Shown here one piece after another: positions 8,867-17,676 of a stretch of 64,000 bases of DNA. A program made the translations under genes and the position numbers. Under the pieces are notes generated by a model that worked only from the letters and a program-made list of their open reading frames with translations, did not search any database and was not told where the DNA came from. Position 1 is the first letter of the stretch; each line of letters begins with the position of its first letter. The DNA comes from Nitrospirota bacterium (GTDB taxonomy: Bacteria; Nitrospirota; Thermodesulfovibrionia; Thermodesulfovibrionales; UBA6898), in NCBI GenBank assembly GCA_021811105.1, contig JAJZPM010000008.1, positions 1-64,000 of the forward strand, written 5' to 3'.

Positions 8867-9811
8867 ATGTGCTACAAACGTTTTACCCTGAAAAATCATC
8901 CGCAAGAAGCAACCCCCCTGGGCCTTATCACTCTCTTTGCAGCAATCGTCATATTTGCTGCAGCTATTGCCGGGCCGCATTCCTCTGCCGCCCAGGCGCG
9001 TCCTGTAGCGGGCGAAGCCTCAGGCACCTTAACTGTCGACGGCAAGAGCATCGCGCTGCGGTATTCCTACGCGATGGCGCAGCCCAACACATTCGATAAG
9101 GGAAAAACCGACATCGCCGTCCTGCTGACTGAAGATCCGCTTGCCGGGGATGCGCTGAAAGACATCGAGGACCTTCGGGATGCTACGCACGAGATACATG
9201 GCTGGGCCTATTTCAAGATCAATGATCAGGGCAAGCCTATCCACGAGGTGATCGATCATCCTGCCGCCGGCGGCAACGTCCTCATGATGTCCGGCTTCAC
9301 CCATGCAGAATTTGCACCCAAAAAAATGAAGAAGAGCAAGGTGGCAGGTTCTTTCACGACCAGCAAAGCCGAGGACTTTGTGGGCCACAAATATGAGATC
9401 AAGGTCGATTTTTCCGCACCGCTCCTTCAGGCGAAACGTCCCGAGCCCTTGCCGGATGCAAAGACCGGAAAGGCACTCCCGAGGGACGGCGGCGAGCCGG
9501 GCAAGGCATACATGGCCTATCTCAAGGCAATCAGGGACAACGACATTGCTGCCCTTCGTAAGACGAACCTTGCCTCAAAGATGCAGAATGCAACCGACGA
9601 AGAATTGAAGCGCGGGATTGAGTTCCTGGCGGCCATGACACCCGCCGATGCCAAGGTGACCAGGGGATACGTCAAAGGGGACAAGGCAGTGCTTTATCTT
9701 GAAGGCACTCAGGAAGGGGAAAAGCAGTATGGGACTGTGGAATTCGCAAGAGAGAAAAAGGCGTGGTACATAGTGAAAGAAAACTGGAGCAATACTCCGC
9801 CGGGAAAATAA
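8867..9811 (+). CDS. Secreted protein of unknown function, two-domain
   Basis: A 314-residue protein with an N-terminal export signal (hydrophobic residues ~18-36, cleavage likely near SSAAQA). Residues 50-185 form a beta-rich domain (GTLTVDGKSIALRYSYAMAQ and a VAGSFTTSKAEDFVGHKYEI segment). Residues ~215-310 look like a DUF4878/NTF2-like fold (AYLKAIRDNDIAALRKTN...WYIVKENWSN), which often occurs in lipoproteins. The start is supported by AAGGAGG at the right distance from the ATG. The pattern of an immunity- or stress-linked periplasmic protein is possible, but no function can be claimed. Confidence 0.75.
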   Translation: MCYKRFTLKNHPQEATPLGLITLFAAIVIFAAAIAGPHSSAAQARPVAGEASGTLTVDGKSIALRYSYAMAQPNTFDKGKTDIAVLLTEDPLAGDALKDIEDLRDATHEIHGWAYFKINDQGKPIHEVIDHPAAGGNVLMMSGFTHAEFAPKKMKKSKVAGSFTTSKAEDFVGHKYEIKVDFSAPLLQAKRPEPLPDAKTGKALPRDGGEPGKAYMAYLKAIRDNDIAALRKTNLASKMQNATDEELKRGIEFLAAMTPADAKVTRGYVKGDKAVLYLEGTQEGEKQYGTVEFAREKKAWYIVKENWSNTPPGK

Positions 9812-9857
9812 TTGCGGGAAGAAAATGCACCCTATGAGACGTTCCTTTCGCGTCCGG

Positions 9858-10268
9858 CTAGGCGTTTAGCTGCCTTAGGTAGACTCCGAACAGCTTGTCC
9901 GTATTCATGATATGGTTCACGATCCAGTCCACAACGATCTGGGTTGCGGTCACCGAGAGTTCGTAGGACATGCCGCTTTCTCTTGGGAGTGACGCCTGAT
10001 GCTTTAGTTCCGCGATGTTCTTCAAGTAGACGGCATGCTGGAGCTTCTGTTCCTGAAGGCCTTTGTATCCGGCCTCCTCCATCCGCTGCTCCTCCTCGCT
10101 GAAATGGAAACGGGCATAGTCATCGAGGAACTCGATGGTCTTGTCGATCTCGGCCCGGCAGCGCTGCTCCCTGATCGCAAGAAGCAGATCGTTGATCCGC
10201 TTGAAGAGTTCCTTGTGTTGTTCGTCAATCTTAATTATGCCCACGGCCAGGTCTTCAGTCCACTCCAT
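9858..10268 (-). CDS. Bacteriohemerythrin with one substituted iron ligand
   Basis: A 136-residue four-helix hemerythrin that binds O2 at a di-iron centre. Expected ligands visible are His18 (DEQHKELF), His55 and Glu59 (FHFSEEE), His78, His119 and Asp124 (WIVNHIMNTDK). The family normally has HKxxH at the third helix; here the first His is Gln74 (QKLQHAVYL), so one of seven ligands seems replaced. SD AAAGGAGCG precedes the ATG. Such proteins store or sense oxygen in microaerobic and anaerobic bacteria. It is convergent with the secreted-protein gene and alone on its strand. Confidence 0.88.
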   Translation of the reverse strand: MEWTEDLAVGIIKIDEQHKELFKRINDLLLAIREQRCRAEIDKTIEFLDDYARFHFSEEEQRMEEAGYKGLQEQKLQHAVYLKNIAELKHQASLPRESGMSYELSVTATQIVVDWIVNHIMNTDKLFGVYLRQLNA

Positions 10269-10365
10269 GAATTGCTCGCTCCTTTATTGTCGATTCCGCC
10301 GGCTCCATATTTTTATTATACACACGCGGCCGGCCGGTCGCAGCCGTATCAAATTTTCGTCGGGG

Positions 10366-10381
10366 TGCCTGCCGGCAGGCA
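10366..10381. repeat. 16-bp perfect palindrome (copy 1)
   Basis: The sequence tgcctgccggcaggca is perfectly self-complementary. The identical 16-mer recurs at 53091-53106, and a 12-base core sits at the frameshift of the monooxygenase pseudogene near 13016. Confidence 0.6.
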
Positions 10382-10556
10382 GGCGCGCTTCGCATTAATA
10401 AAAAGCGCCCGGGGAAATGTTTTTCGAGGAATTACGAAAGTTTATAAATCGAAAACTTATTTTAATTTCTCAAAACTTGTTCTCATGGTGTAGATTAGTT
10501 TAGGTGCTTACAGATGTAGGCATTCATTATTTCATCCGGCAACTCAGAGGAAGTCA

Positions 10557-11118
10557 TTGGTTTTTAGAGAACTTCAATCGCTTCAGAGAACCCTTCCCGA
10601 TAAGATAGCGGCCTTTGAGAGGCAGCGGCTTCTGAACCTTATCGACAGCAATATCAAAAGAAGAGAAATCGAGCGCGCCATGGGGTTTGCCGAAGAACTC
10701 TTTAAGAAAGAGATCCAATTTGCTTTGATCAGCAGGACAAGGCTTCTGATAAAATGTATTTTCATAATGGACGAGGTTCTCAGGAGAATACTTTCAGCGA
10801 ATTGAAGTCGCAATGCAATCTGGATTACGTTGCCGTAAGAAGGCTTCACGGCAATCACCTTTATATGATGTCCGCCATCCTTACGCATAACCTTTTTAGG
10901 GAGCTTCATATGCTCGCGCATGAAAGAACCAGGAGAACTACCGAAAAAGGACCGCCCTTTGGGAATTCACGGAAGCTAATACTCTCAGAAGGACGCTTTT
11001 GCAGAGGGCCGGACGCCTTACCGAACCCGGCGGTACGCTTACGCTCACAATGAGCGGCAATCCGACAGTCCAAAAGGGTGTTTTGCATTATCTCCATCGA
11101 CTCAAACACGCTGCATGA
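10557..11118 (+). pseudogene. IS1380-family transposase remnant (C-terminal part, frameshifted)
   Basis: From 10739 one frame reads ...SDKMYFHNGRGSQENTFSEL and continues with RRLHGNHLYMMSAILTHNL, the hallmark C-terminal region of IS1380-type DDE transposases. Near 10945 the homology moves to another frame (TALWEFTEANTLRRTLLQRAG and LTLTMSGNPTVQKGVLHYL), ending with TGA at 11118. An in-frame stop lies just upstream of the first segment. The N-terminal two thirds are missing. The frame at 10557-10805 (82 codons) overlaps and may be older debris; I could not assign it. The element is dead. A candidate terminal repeat lies 10 bases downstream (11129). Confidence 0.8.
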
Positions 11119-11128
11119 TCTGTTTTTA

Positions 11129-11143
11129 ATGCAACGTTAGGGT
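11129..11143 (+). repeat. Candidate right terminal inverted repeat of the IS1380 remnant
   Basis: The 15-mer atgcaacgttagggt lies 10 bases after the transposase stop. Its exact inverse is at 345-359, 10.8 kb away. Confidence 0.5.
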
Positions 11144-11277
11144 ATATTAGCAGAACGGGGAGCCCTTTCCTCTACTTTTCGTAACTGACGATTGTTTTTC
11201 ACTTCGGATAATTCGTACAGCCCCAGAACACTTAACTCCGGAATGTTGCACGGGGCGCCTGTCTCTAAATCAGACTA

Positions 11278-11466
11278 TTAATCTACTGATATGTCTTCTG
11301 GCCCGATCCAGACTTCTTTCCCTTCTTTCCAAACCACAACAGGATTGCCTGCCTTTTTGTGCTTTAACAAAGCATCCCGTACGCCGCGCGCCAGAGCCTC
11401 GGTGATCCTGTCAGGATCGGCAAAGGCCTCGGTGATCTTGTCTCTATGTTCTTCTTTGACTGCCAT
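11278..11466 (-). CDS. Small conserved partner of a zeta-toxin-like ATPase
   Basis: A 62-residue protein starting at the ATG 11466-11464. The tail KHKKAGNPVVVWKEGKEVWI and the mid-part DRITEALARGVRDALLKHK match a small family that I recall next to zeta-toxin-like genes. It overlaps the end of the upstream kinase gene by 23 bases in another frame, so it is translated as the second cistron. The longer in-frame extension to 11787 lies inside the kinase gene and is not protein-like. It may be the antitoxin or cofactor of the kinase; this is inference from position and size only. No DNA-binding motif is evident. Confidence 0.7.
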   Translation of the reverse strand: MAVKEEHRDKITEAFADPDRITEALARGVRDALLKHKKAGNPVVVWKEGKEVWIGPEDISVD

Positions 11467-12052
11467 AAGTGTCTTCAATATTATGCCAGAGGGAAGAATC
11501 GTTTGCAAGCAGGCTCTTTTCTTTTTCACCATAGGCAAGTAATCGCGGCTTCCTCGCCGCCGAGTTGTCATAAAAATACCATGTATCTGCAATAGGACGA
11601 TACAGCTGAAAAAAGTTCCGAATGCCTGCATGATAACGCCGCCGGATGGTTTCTTCCGGTACATTGTGCCCGCCCATACGCACCCTTTCAGCCACGCGGC
11701 TGATAGCGAATTCTTCGTTGGGAAGCCAAAGAAAGACAAGATGAAAGTCATAATCGGATTTTCGCAGATCAGAGATCCAAGGGGCAAAAGTACGACTAGC
11801 CAGTGTTGTTTCGAAAGCGAAATTTAAGCGCTTCTTTGCGAGGTAATGTATGCGCTCAAGCATCACACGTCCCGCATGAAAAACCGCACTCTCCGGCCTA
11901 AATCCGGAAAGACCCTGGGCGATCAGGTCCGCATTCACGAACTCGGCAACCTCCAGAGTGCCCTTTAATAACGACGGAGCTGTCGTTGATTTGCCTGCGC
12001 CGTTGGGCCCGGCGATGACAATAAGGTGGAGTTGTTGTGCCTTTAATGGCAT
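11444..12052 (-). CDS. Zeta-toxin-like P-loop kinase/ATPase
   Basis: A 202-residue zeta-toxin family protein. The Walker A is IAGPNGAGKSTTAPSLL (residues ~12-28), followed by EFVNADLIAQGLS, where the Asp is in the substrate site of zeta toxins, and NFAFETTLASRTF. The lid helix carries arginines (RVAERVRMGGHNVPEETIRRRY). Plasmid zeta toxins phosphorylate UDP-N-acetylglucosamine and poison wall synthesis; chromosomal relatives are less certain. A small gene overlaps its 3' end by 23 bases. No epsilon-type antitoxin is present. The module lies beside an IS remnant and a REP-like repeat, which fits an accessory region. Confidence 0.82.
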   Translation of the reverse strand: MPLKAQQLHLIVIAGPNGAGKSTTAPSLLKGTLEVAEFVNADLIAQGLSGFRPESAVFHAGRVMLERIHYLAKKRLNFAFETTLASRTFAPWISDLRKSDYDFHLVFLWLPNEEFAISRVAERVRMGGHNVPEETIRRRYHAGIRNFFQLYRPIADTWYFYDNSAARKPRLLAYGEKEKSLLANDSSLWHNIEDTYGSQRRT

Positions 12053-12123
12053 CTATTTCCTCGTCCTTACTTTCTTGCGTGATCCATACTCATGTTTACT
12101 CTCTGCAGCCACTAATAATTAAT

Positions 12124-12197
12124 AGGGACACATCCCATTTTTTTCGACTCGACTTAATTTCCTTTGTAGAGCACATCTAAAAATGGGATGTGTCCCT
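12124..12197. repeat. REP-like long inverted repeat
   Basis: Arms agggacacatcccattttt (12124-12142) and aaaaatgggatgtgtccct (12179-12197) are exact complements of 19 bases, separated by 36 bases. Similar gggacacatccca palindromes are known as REP elements mobilised by RAYT (Y1-type) transposases; no such transposase is in the window. Confidence 0.75.
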
Positions 12198-12250
12198 GTT
12201 TAAAATTGTTTTTTCAGCCTATCAATAATCTTATCTGAATTCTTCTTAAT

Positions 12251-12601
12251 TTGACATTCCCATGCAATTATCGTCCGCCAGCCTTGCTTTTTTTAGACGT
12301 TGATGCCTGCGGGGAGATCCTGGAAAGAAACTTCGGCGACTGGAACGGAGCTTATTTCCCCGTGGTAAGGAGAGTTGAAGTCAAATATAAAAACCCGGCA
12401 AAGGGAAGACTATTTTCAACGGGCTTTATTGACGCAGACAGAGCCATGAAGGCAAAGAAAGAACTCTCGAAAAAGGGACGGACCCTTGTGGACGTCATGG
12501 TAAAAATCGTGGATGAAGGGAAGAACATCACCTTTGAAAGCACATTCACATGGTTTATTGCAAAACCGAAAAAAGTAAAGACCGTGAATCGTGAAAAGTG
12601 A
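12251..12601 (+). pseudogene. Truncated hotdog-fold thioesterase-like protein (DUF4442 type)
   Basis: Residues ~22-110 (GEILERNFGDWNGAYFPVV and VEVKYKNPAKGRLFSTGF then TFESTFTWFIAKPK) resemble the C-terminal two thirds of DUF4442/PaaI-like acyl-CoA thioesterases. The N-terminal helix and the active-site half expected before residue 20 are not seen; the visible start (MTFPCNYRPPALLF) is not family-like and no good ribosome site is present. The REP-like repeat lies 54 bases upstream and a heptad-type tract (tgaatcgtgaaaagtgaatcg) follows the 3' end. I read it as a 5'-deleted gene, though a short functional protein cannot be excluded. Confidence 0.55.
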
Positions 12602-12817
12602 ATCGTGAAGAGTGAAATGAATCGAGATTTCAGCCATCACAAGGATCAGAAACACCTTCTGAGATCTCCCAGGTCATCCCCGATGATGTGTTCGTAATAA
12701 TTTCGTTGCCGTAATCTGCCGGGAAACGCCGGCCAATCCTGTTGTTCAACGCCGATGCGATATTTAACTGTGGTAAACGATTTGTAATGATGGACCACAG
12801 CCGATAACGATAATTTT

Positions 12818-12883
12818 GTAGGGGCAACCCCCCTGTGGTTGCCCGCTGTTTGAATCAGGGCAGGCACAGGGGCCTGCCCCTAC
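12818..12883. repeat. Dispersed palindromic repeat, gtaggggc...gcccctac type (copy 2)
   Basis: A 66-base copy of the element at 6420-6482, with the same inverted ends and the internal cagggcaggcacaggggcctg segment. It lies just before the end of the monooxygenase pseudogene. Confidence 0.65.
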
Positions 12884-12903
12884 GGTTAATACAACAATCC
12901 CGT

Positions 12904-13202
12904 CTACCCGGGCAGCTTGGCCTCAAGCACGTCGATCTTCTCGATGACAGGCGGCTGCGCAAGCAGTTCAGCGGCCTTCGCCATCAACGCCGCGGCAACA
13001 CGGCCGGAGAGGTGTGCCTGCCGGCATCGTCAGGGAAGGCGTCGAAGATACCGAAGGTCGACGGTCCCAGACGGATCGCGAACCAGGCGGTCGTAGCCGG
13101 TTCCTCCCGGACTATGGCAAGCCCGCCGCGAAGAAAGTTTTCCACTTCAGCCTCTTTTCCGGGCTTCGCCTCGAGCCGAACAAACAGCGCTACTTTCACC
13201 AT
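12904..13202 (-). pseudogene. Antibiotic-biosynthesis-monooxygenase (ABM) domain protein, frameshifted
   Basis: The ATG at 13202-13200 has SD AAAGGAG. The first part (VKVALFVRLEAKPGKEAEVE ... TFGIFDAFPDDAGR) is a clear ABM/YgiN-like ferredoxin-fold domain. At about 13015-13020 the homology changes frame and continues as HLSGRVAAALMAKAAELLAQ then PPVIEKIDVLEAKLPG to the stop at 12904. Joining the two gives a ~98-residue protein of normal family length. The change falls exactly on a tgcctgccggca palindrome core. Either a recent single-base indel or a sequence error; the reading is otherwise intact. Family members include small dimeric oxygenases of quinones and haem. Confidence 0.75.
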
Positions 13203-13345
13203 GTCTTTGCTCCTTTGCTGACAGAGATTATTTCCGGTGGCCGCTCTACGCGAATGCATAAGCCAGAAACCCCGATTGTTCGGCCTTCTGCGGACGCCCC
13301 TTAAGAAGATATTACCAGGAAAACGCGGCATCGCATAGGAGCGCT

Positions 13346-14794
13346 TTACGGGACTGCGAGCATCTCCATGAACTGCTCGACGGGAAGTGCTTCAAGACGG
13401 CCGCGGTCGAGGAAGAGTCCGGTCAACTCTTCGACCTTCTTCTCCGGAAGCGATGCGGCCGCGTTGTCTTTGAACTTCCCAATCAACAGGGGTATCGCCT
13501 CTTCCCGCCTCCTCCGATGCCCGATCGGATATTCGACCTCGATCTTTTCCGTCTGCGTCCCATCCCTGAAGAACACCTGGACCGCGTTGGCGATCGAGCG
13601 CTTGTCCGGTTCAAGGTATTCCCTGCTGTAGCGCTTGTCCTCGACCACCTCCATTTTGTTCCGCAGCGCGTCTATACGGGGGTCGGATGCGGCGGAATCG
13701 CTGTAGTGGTCTGCGGTGAGTTCGCCGAAGATGAGGCCGACCGCCGTCATGTACTGGATGCAGTGATCGCGGTCCGCAGGGTTGTAGAGGGGGCCGGTCT
13801 TGCTGATGATCCTTATCGCCGATTCCTGCGTCGTGATGACGATCTTCTCGATCTCCTTCAGTCTGCCCTTCACCTTCTCATGAAGGCGAAAGGCACATTT
13901 CACAGCGGTCTGCGCATGGAATTCGGCCGGGAAGGAGACCTTAAAAAGAACATTTTCTATCACGTACGACCCATAGGGGCGCGGAAACGTAAAACGTTTT
14001 CCTTTGAACAGGACGTCATAAAACCCCCATGTCTTTGCGGTGAGCGCGGACGGATACCCGATCTCGCCCTGCATCGTCATCATCGCCAGTCTCACACCCC
14101 GGCTTGTCGCGTCCCCGGCTGCCCAGGATTTGCGCGGCCCGGCATTCGGCGCGTGGCGATAAGTGCGGAGGCTCTGTCCGTCGACCCAGACCTGCGAAAG
14201 GGAATTAATGATCTCTTTTTTGCCGCCCCCGAGAATTGCCGTCGCGACCGCTGCGGTCGCTGCCTTCACCAGGACCACGTGGTCGAGTCCAACCCTGTTG
14301 AAGCTGTTCTCAAGCGCAATCACGCCCTGGATCTCATGGGCTTTGATCGCCGCGACGAGGATATCGCGCACCGTCAGGGCCTTGCCTCCGGAAGTCGACC
14401 TTCTGCTCACGTAGTCGGCGACGGCGAGGATGCCGCCGAGATTGTCGGAGGGGTGGTTCCATTCAGCCGCAAGCCAGGCATCGTTGAAATCCAGCCACCG
14501 GATAAGCATGCCGATGTCGAAGGCCGCCTTGACCGGATCGAGCTCTAATGCTGTCCCGGGGACACGGACGCCCTTCGGCACGGAACTGCCCGGCACAACA
14601 GGTCCCAGGAGTTTGGTGCACTCGGGGTATTTGAGCGCGAGAAGGGCGCAGCCGATGCTGTCCATCAGGATGTAGCGTGCAGTGTCGAAGGCGAGATCGC
14701 TTTCGATTTTATAATTCATCACGTAGTCGGCGATATCGACCATCTCCCTGTCGGGATCGGGTCTAATGTTCTGCTCTTCGGTGGGCGATGTCAT
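13346..14794 (-). CDS. prpD: MmgE/PrpD family protein, probable 2-methylcitrate dehydratase
   Basis: A 482-residue PrpD-type dehydratase. Typical segments are [40 protein letters not shown], and [15 protein letters not shown]. It would dehydrate 2-methylcitrate to 2-methyl-cis-aconitate in propionyl-CoA oxidation, or citrate as a side activity. The next gene upstream (transcribed first) is a PrpB-type lyase, 81 bases away, which supports the methylcitrate-cycle role. No 2-methylcitrate synthase (prpC) lies within the window; an aconitase at 28.2 kb could supply the hydration step. Family assignment is strong, substrate moderate. Confidence 0.85.
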   Translation of the reverse strand: MTSPTEEQNIRPDPDREMVDIADYVMNYKIESDLAFDTARYILMDSIGCALLALKYPECTKLLGPVVPGSSVPKGVRVPGTALELDPVKAAFDIGMLIRWLDFNDAWLAAEWNHPSDNLGGILAVADYVSRRSTSGGKALTVRDILVAAIKAHEIQGVIALENSFNRVGLDHVVLVKAATAAVATAILGGGKKEIINSLSQVWVDGQSLRTYRHAPNAGPRKSWAAGDATSRGVRLAMMTMQGEIGYPSALTAKTWGFYDVLFKGKRFTFPRPYGSYVIENVLFKVSFPAEFHAQTAVKCAFRLHEKVKGRLKEIEKIVITTQESAIRIISKTGPLYNPADRDHCIQYMTAVGLIFGELTADHYSDSAASDPRIDALRNKMEVVEDKRYSREYLEPDKRSIANAVQVFFRDGTQTEKIEVEYPIGHRRRREEAIPLLIGKFKDNAAASLPEKKVEELTGLFLDRGRLEALPVEQFMEMLAVP

Positions 14795-14875
14795 TGGCGC
14801 CGTTCCTTACTGTAATTCTGTCGCCATAATAAATTTTTACGCACTCTATGCCTGTCTGTATGACGCATCACGGTT

Positions 14876-15775
14876 TTATTCTTCTTTCCCGAAAAGCCTG
14901 TCCAGTTTTTTTTCATACCCGTAGTAGCCGAGAAAGTCGTAAAGCTCTTCTCTCGTCTGCATGGTCCCAACGACATCTCTCTGCGTTCCCTTTTCGCGGA
15001 TCGCCTGATAGACCTTGAGCGCAGCCGCATTCATCGCGCGAAAGGCGGACAGGGGATAAAGGACCGCGCTTACGCCGGCGCCCGCGAGTTCTTCGCGGGT
15101 AAAAAGCGGGGTGACACCGAACTCGGTGATGTTTGCCATGACAGGGACGTCGGCGGCATCGGCGAATTTCTTATAGTCTTCGAGCCGGCCGAGGGCCTCG
15201 GGAAAGATCATATCCGCTCCCGCATCGCGGTATCTCAACGCACGCGCGACTGCTGCTTCGAGCCCCTCCACGGCGGCCGCATCGGTCCTCGCGATGACTA
15301 CGAATTCAGGGTCAGTCCTCGCGTCGACCGCCGCCTTGATCCTGTCTTCCATCTCCTGGAGGCTTACTACCTTCTTGCCCGGCCTCTGGCCGCAGCGTTT
15401 TGCCGCAACCTGGTCTTCGATATGGATGCCGGCGGCGCCCGCCCTGATCATCTCCTGCACCGTCCTTGCAACCATGAAGGCATGGCCCCAGCCGGTGTCT
15501 GCATCCACAAGAAGCGGCAGTTTGGTAACGCCGGTAATCCGCCTCACGTCGGTGAGGACGTCGCTGAGGGTCGTAATGCCGAGGTCCGGAAGTCCATAAG
15601 AGGCGTTCGCGACCCCTGCGCCGGAAAGATAGATCGCGCGAAAACCGACACGCTCCGCCATGATCGCGGCGTAGGCATTGACGCTCCCGGCGATTTGGAG
15701 CGGCTTTTCTTCAGAAAGGGCCCGCCGCAATTGTGCGCCCGGCGAATATCCGTCTCCTCCGGCCATTCCCCTCAC
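14876..15775 (-). CDS. prpB: 2-methylisocitrate lyase
   Basis: A 299-residue isocitrate-lyase/PEP-mutase superfamily TIM barrel. The catalytic loop is [15 protein letters not shown] with the KRCG motif of true methylisocitrate lyases, and the Mg-binding [10 protein letters not shown] and IHIEDQV segments are intact. It splits 2-methylisocitrate to pyruvate and succinate. It overlaps the upstream ComA-like gene by 4 bases (15772-15775), so they are in one transcript. A later in-frame ATG (MAGGDGY) is an alternative start. The KRCG motif makes PrpB more likely than PEP mutase or oxaloacetase. Confidence 0.9.
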   Translation of the reverse strand: MRGMAGGDGYSPGAQLRRALSEEKPLQIAGSVNAYAAIMAERVGFRAIYLSGAGVANASYGLPDLGITTLSDVLTDVRRITGVTKLPLLVDADTGWGHAFMVARTVQEMIRAGAAGIHIEDQVAAKRCGQRPGKKVVSLQEMEDRIKAAVDARTDPEFVVIARTDAAAVEGLEAAVARALRYRDAGADMIFPEALGRLEDYKKFADAADVPVMANITEFGVTPLFTREELAGAGVSAVLYPLSAFRAMNAAALKVYQAIREKGTQRDVVGTMQTREELYDFLGYYGYEKKLDRLFGKEE

Positions 15776-16647
15776 CCCTTGTAGGTCGCTACGCGGCCCC
15801 AGACATTCTTCGTCCCCCAGATGCCCGAGCGGAGCGACTCCAGAAGCACGATCTGGCTGTGGTCGATGAAGAGGTTCATCTCGGGACCGTAGTTCTTGAT
15901 ATACCAGTTGAAGACCTCCGGGTCCGCAGCCTCGAATATCGTCTTTTCGGTCCCGAGCTCACGGATGAACTTCGCGATCACATCGGTCCTCCACGTTTTG
16001 ACCTGCTCGGTGATGCCCTCCGACTCGATCATGATCATGTACGCGCCTGCATCGAGGTGCTTCTTTGCGCGCATCACCGCCCAGTCGACGTCGCCCAGCC
16101 CTTCCGCCTCGAGTTCCTCGATGCTGCTGGCGCCGCCTGCGCCGAACTGTATTCCGACCTCGGCCTTCGCCTTCATTCCCGTCTTCCTCACCCTCTCGGT
16201 CAGGCGGACGAGGTCGTCGGCCGGCACGCTGAGAAATCCCGAGGAGATCTCGACGATATCAAACCCGAGACGCTTGCATTCCTCGATGTAGCGGACGACC
16301 GCATCATTCCCCTGCGTGAGGACGTGCTCGATGAACCCTCCGGTGTCCACCTTCACGTCATATCTGTGGCAGAGGTCTATCAGCTCCTTAATCGCCTTGC
16401 GGGGCATCAGGCTGAAAGAACCTCCCGCAAACTTCAGGATATCGACATAGACGCCCATCGTCTCCAGAATATCCTCGAGGTAGCGCCTTCCCATCGGCGT
16501 ATAGTAAGGCCCGCGTATCTCGGTGATTCCCTGCTTCCGCGGTTTTGTCTCGCGTTCGTTGAGCCGTATGAACGGAAAGGCCCGCCCGTCTTCCGCCTTT
16601 GTCCCCCGGCTTGCTCTTTTTTCAGGCATTGTCGTTTCTCCCTTCAT
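15772..16647 (-). CDS. ComA-like (phosphosulfolactate synthase family) protein
   Basis: A 291-residue TIM-barrel protein of the ComA family (PF02679). Segments seen are [52 protein letters not shown] and [12 protein letters not shown]. In methanogens and Xanthobacter, ComA joins PEP and sulfite to phosphosulfolactate, the first step of coenzyme M synthesis; plant and bacterial relatives have unknown or heat-stress roles. Here it is in an operon with prpB, prpD, a carbamate kinase and a COG2403 protein, with no ComB, ComC or ComDE nearby, so its substrate is uncertain. An in-frame ATG (MPEKRAS) six codons later is an alternative start. Overlaps prpB by 4 bases. Confidence 0.8.
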   Translation of the reverse strand: MKGETTMPEKRASRGTKAEDGRAFPFIRLNERETKPRKQGITEIRGPYYTPMGRRYLEDILETMGVYVDILKFAGGSFSLMPRKAIKELIDLCHRYDVKVDTGGFIEHVLTQGNDAVVRYIEECKRLGFDIVEISSGFLSVPADDLVRLTERVRKTGMKAKAEVGIQFGAGGASSIEELEAEGLGDVDWAVMRAKKHLDAGAYMIMIESEGITEQVKTWRTDVIAKFIRELGTEKTIFEAADPEVFNWYIKNYGPEMNLFIDHSQIVLLESLRSGIWGTKNVWGRVATYKG

Positions 16648-16686
16648 ATAAGTTCAACAATTATTATCCGATATTCTCGTCTGCAG

Positions 16687-17676
16687 TCAACCAGCCGCCC
16701 TTATCCTCGTCCCCGCCCTTCCCTGCATTGCTTCATTGACGAGCTCGGGACTCGTGATGACCACCTCTTTGCCTCCGGCCCGCAGAAACCCGATCGCCGC
16801 CTCGATCTTCGGGCCCATGCTTCCCTCGGGGAAATGCCCCTGCCGGTGATACGCGACGAGCTCCTCCAGCCCCACGTCCCGCAATGCCTTCTGCCCTTCT
16901 TTCCCGTAGTCCAGGTAGACGCAGTCGACCTGCGTGAGGTTAATGAAACACTCCGCTCCCAACTCCGCAGCGAGGAGGCTAGTGGCAAGGTCCTTGTCGA
17001 CGACCGCGTCCACACCCCTGAGGTCGCCTGACGGCAGTTCAATCACAGGCACGCCTCCGCCCCCTGCCGCGATCACCACCACGCCTAGCGATGCGAGTTG
17101 TCTGATGACATCCGTTTCGACGATCCGGAGTGGCCGGGGGGAGGGTACGACTCTCCGGTATCCCCTGCCGCTGTCTTCCTTCAACGTCCACCCCTTCGTC
17201 TTTTCCAGAGCAAACGCTTCTTCGCGGCTGTAAAAAGGGCCGATCGGCTTCGAAGGGTCTTCGAATGCGCGGTCGTTGCGGTCGACGATCACCTGGGTGA
17301 TGATCGTGGCCACGTCCCTTACTTCATGAATACTCCTGAGGCCGTTATAAAGTGTCTGCTGGATCATAAACCCGATGCCGCCCTCGGAATCCGCGTCGCA
17401 GATATAGAGCGGCATCGGCGGGACTGTATTCTTCGCAGCCTCGTTCCGTATGACTATATTGCCGACGATCGGACCGTTGCCATGGGTGATGACGATCCTC
17501 CACCCTTCCCCGACCATGCGGGCTATCTGGGCTGAGCATGACCGGACGTGCTCGAACTGCTCTTCGATCGTCCCCTTGTCGCCGCGCTTGATGAGCGCAT
17601 TTCCCCCTAGAGAGATCACGCAAAGTCTCCCGGTCCGAGTCCCGCTACCGATACTCATGGAACTGGCTGTCGACAA
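16687..17676 (-). CDS. arcC: Carbamate kinase family protein
   Basis: A 329-residue amino-acid-kinase-fold protein. Motifs are VISLGGNALIKRGDKGT, ITHGNGPIVGNI (phosphate loop), AAGGGGVPVIE and DKDLATSLLAAELGAE, then PEGSMGPKIEAAI with the ATP-contacting Lys. It makes ATP from carbamoyl phosphate, or the reverse. No arginine deiminase or ornithine transcarbamylase is present, so the source of carbamoyl phosphate is not obvious. The start overlaps the end of the upstream COG2403 gene by 32 bases; an internal ATG (MSIGSG) would reduce the overlap. The tight link suggests the two act together. Confidence 0.85.
   Translation of the reverse strand: MSTASSMSIGSGTRTGRLCVISLGGNALIKRGDKGTIEEQFEHVRSCSAQIARMVGEGWRIVITHGNGPIVGNIVIRNEAAKNTVPPMPLYICDADSEGGIGFMIQQTLYNGLRSIHEVRDVATIITQVIVDRNDRAFEDPSKPIGPFYSREEAFALEKTKGWTLKEDSGRGYRRVVPSPRPLRIVETDVIRQLASLGVVVIAAGGGGVPVIELPSGDLRGVDAVVDKDLATSLLAAELGAECFINLTQVDCVYLDYGKEGQKALRDVGLEELVAYHRQGHFPEGSMGPKIEAAIGFLRAGGKEVVITSPELVNEAMQGRAGTRIRAAG

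Noticed and set aside
14876-15775. PEP mutase or carboxy-PEP mutase for the PrpB-like gene
   Set aside because: The KRCG active-site motif and adjacent prpD favour methylisocitrate lyase.
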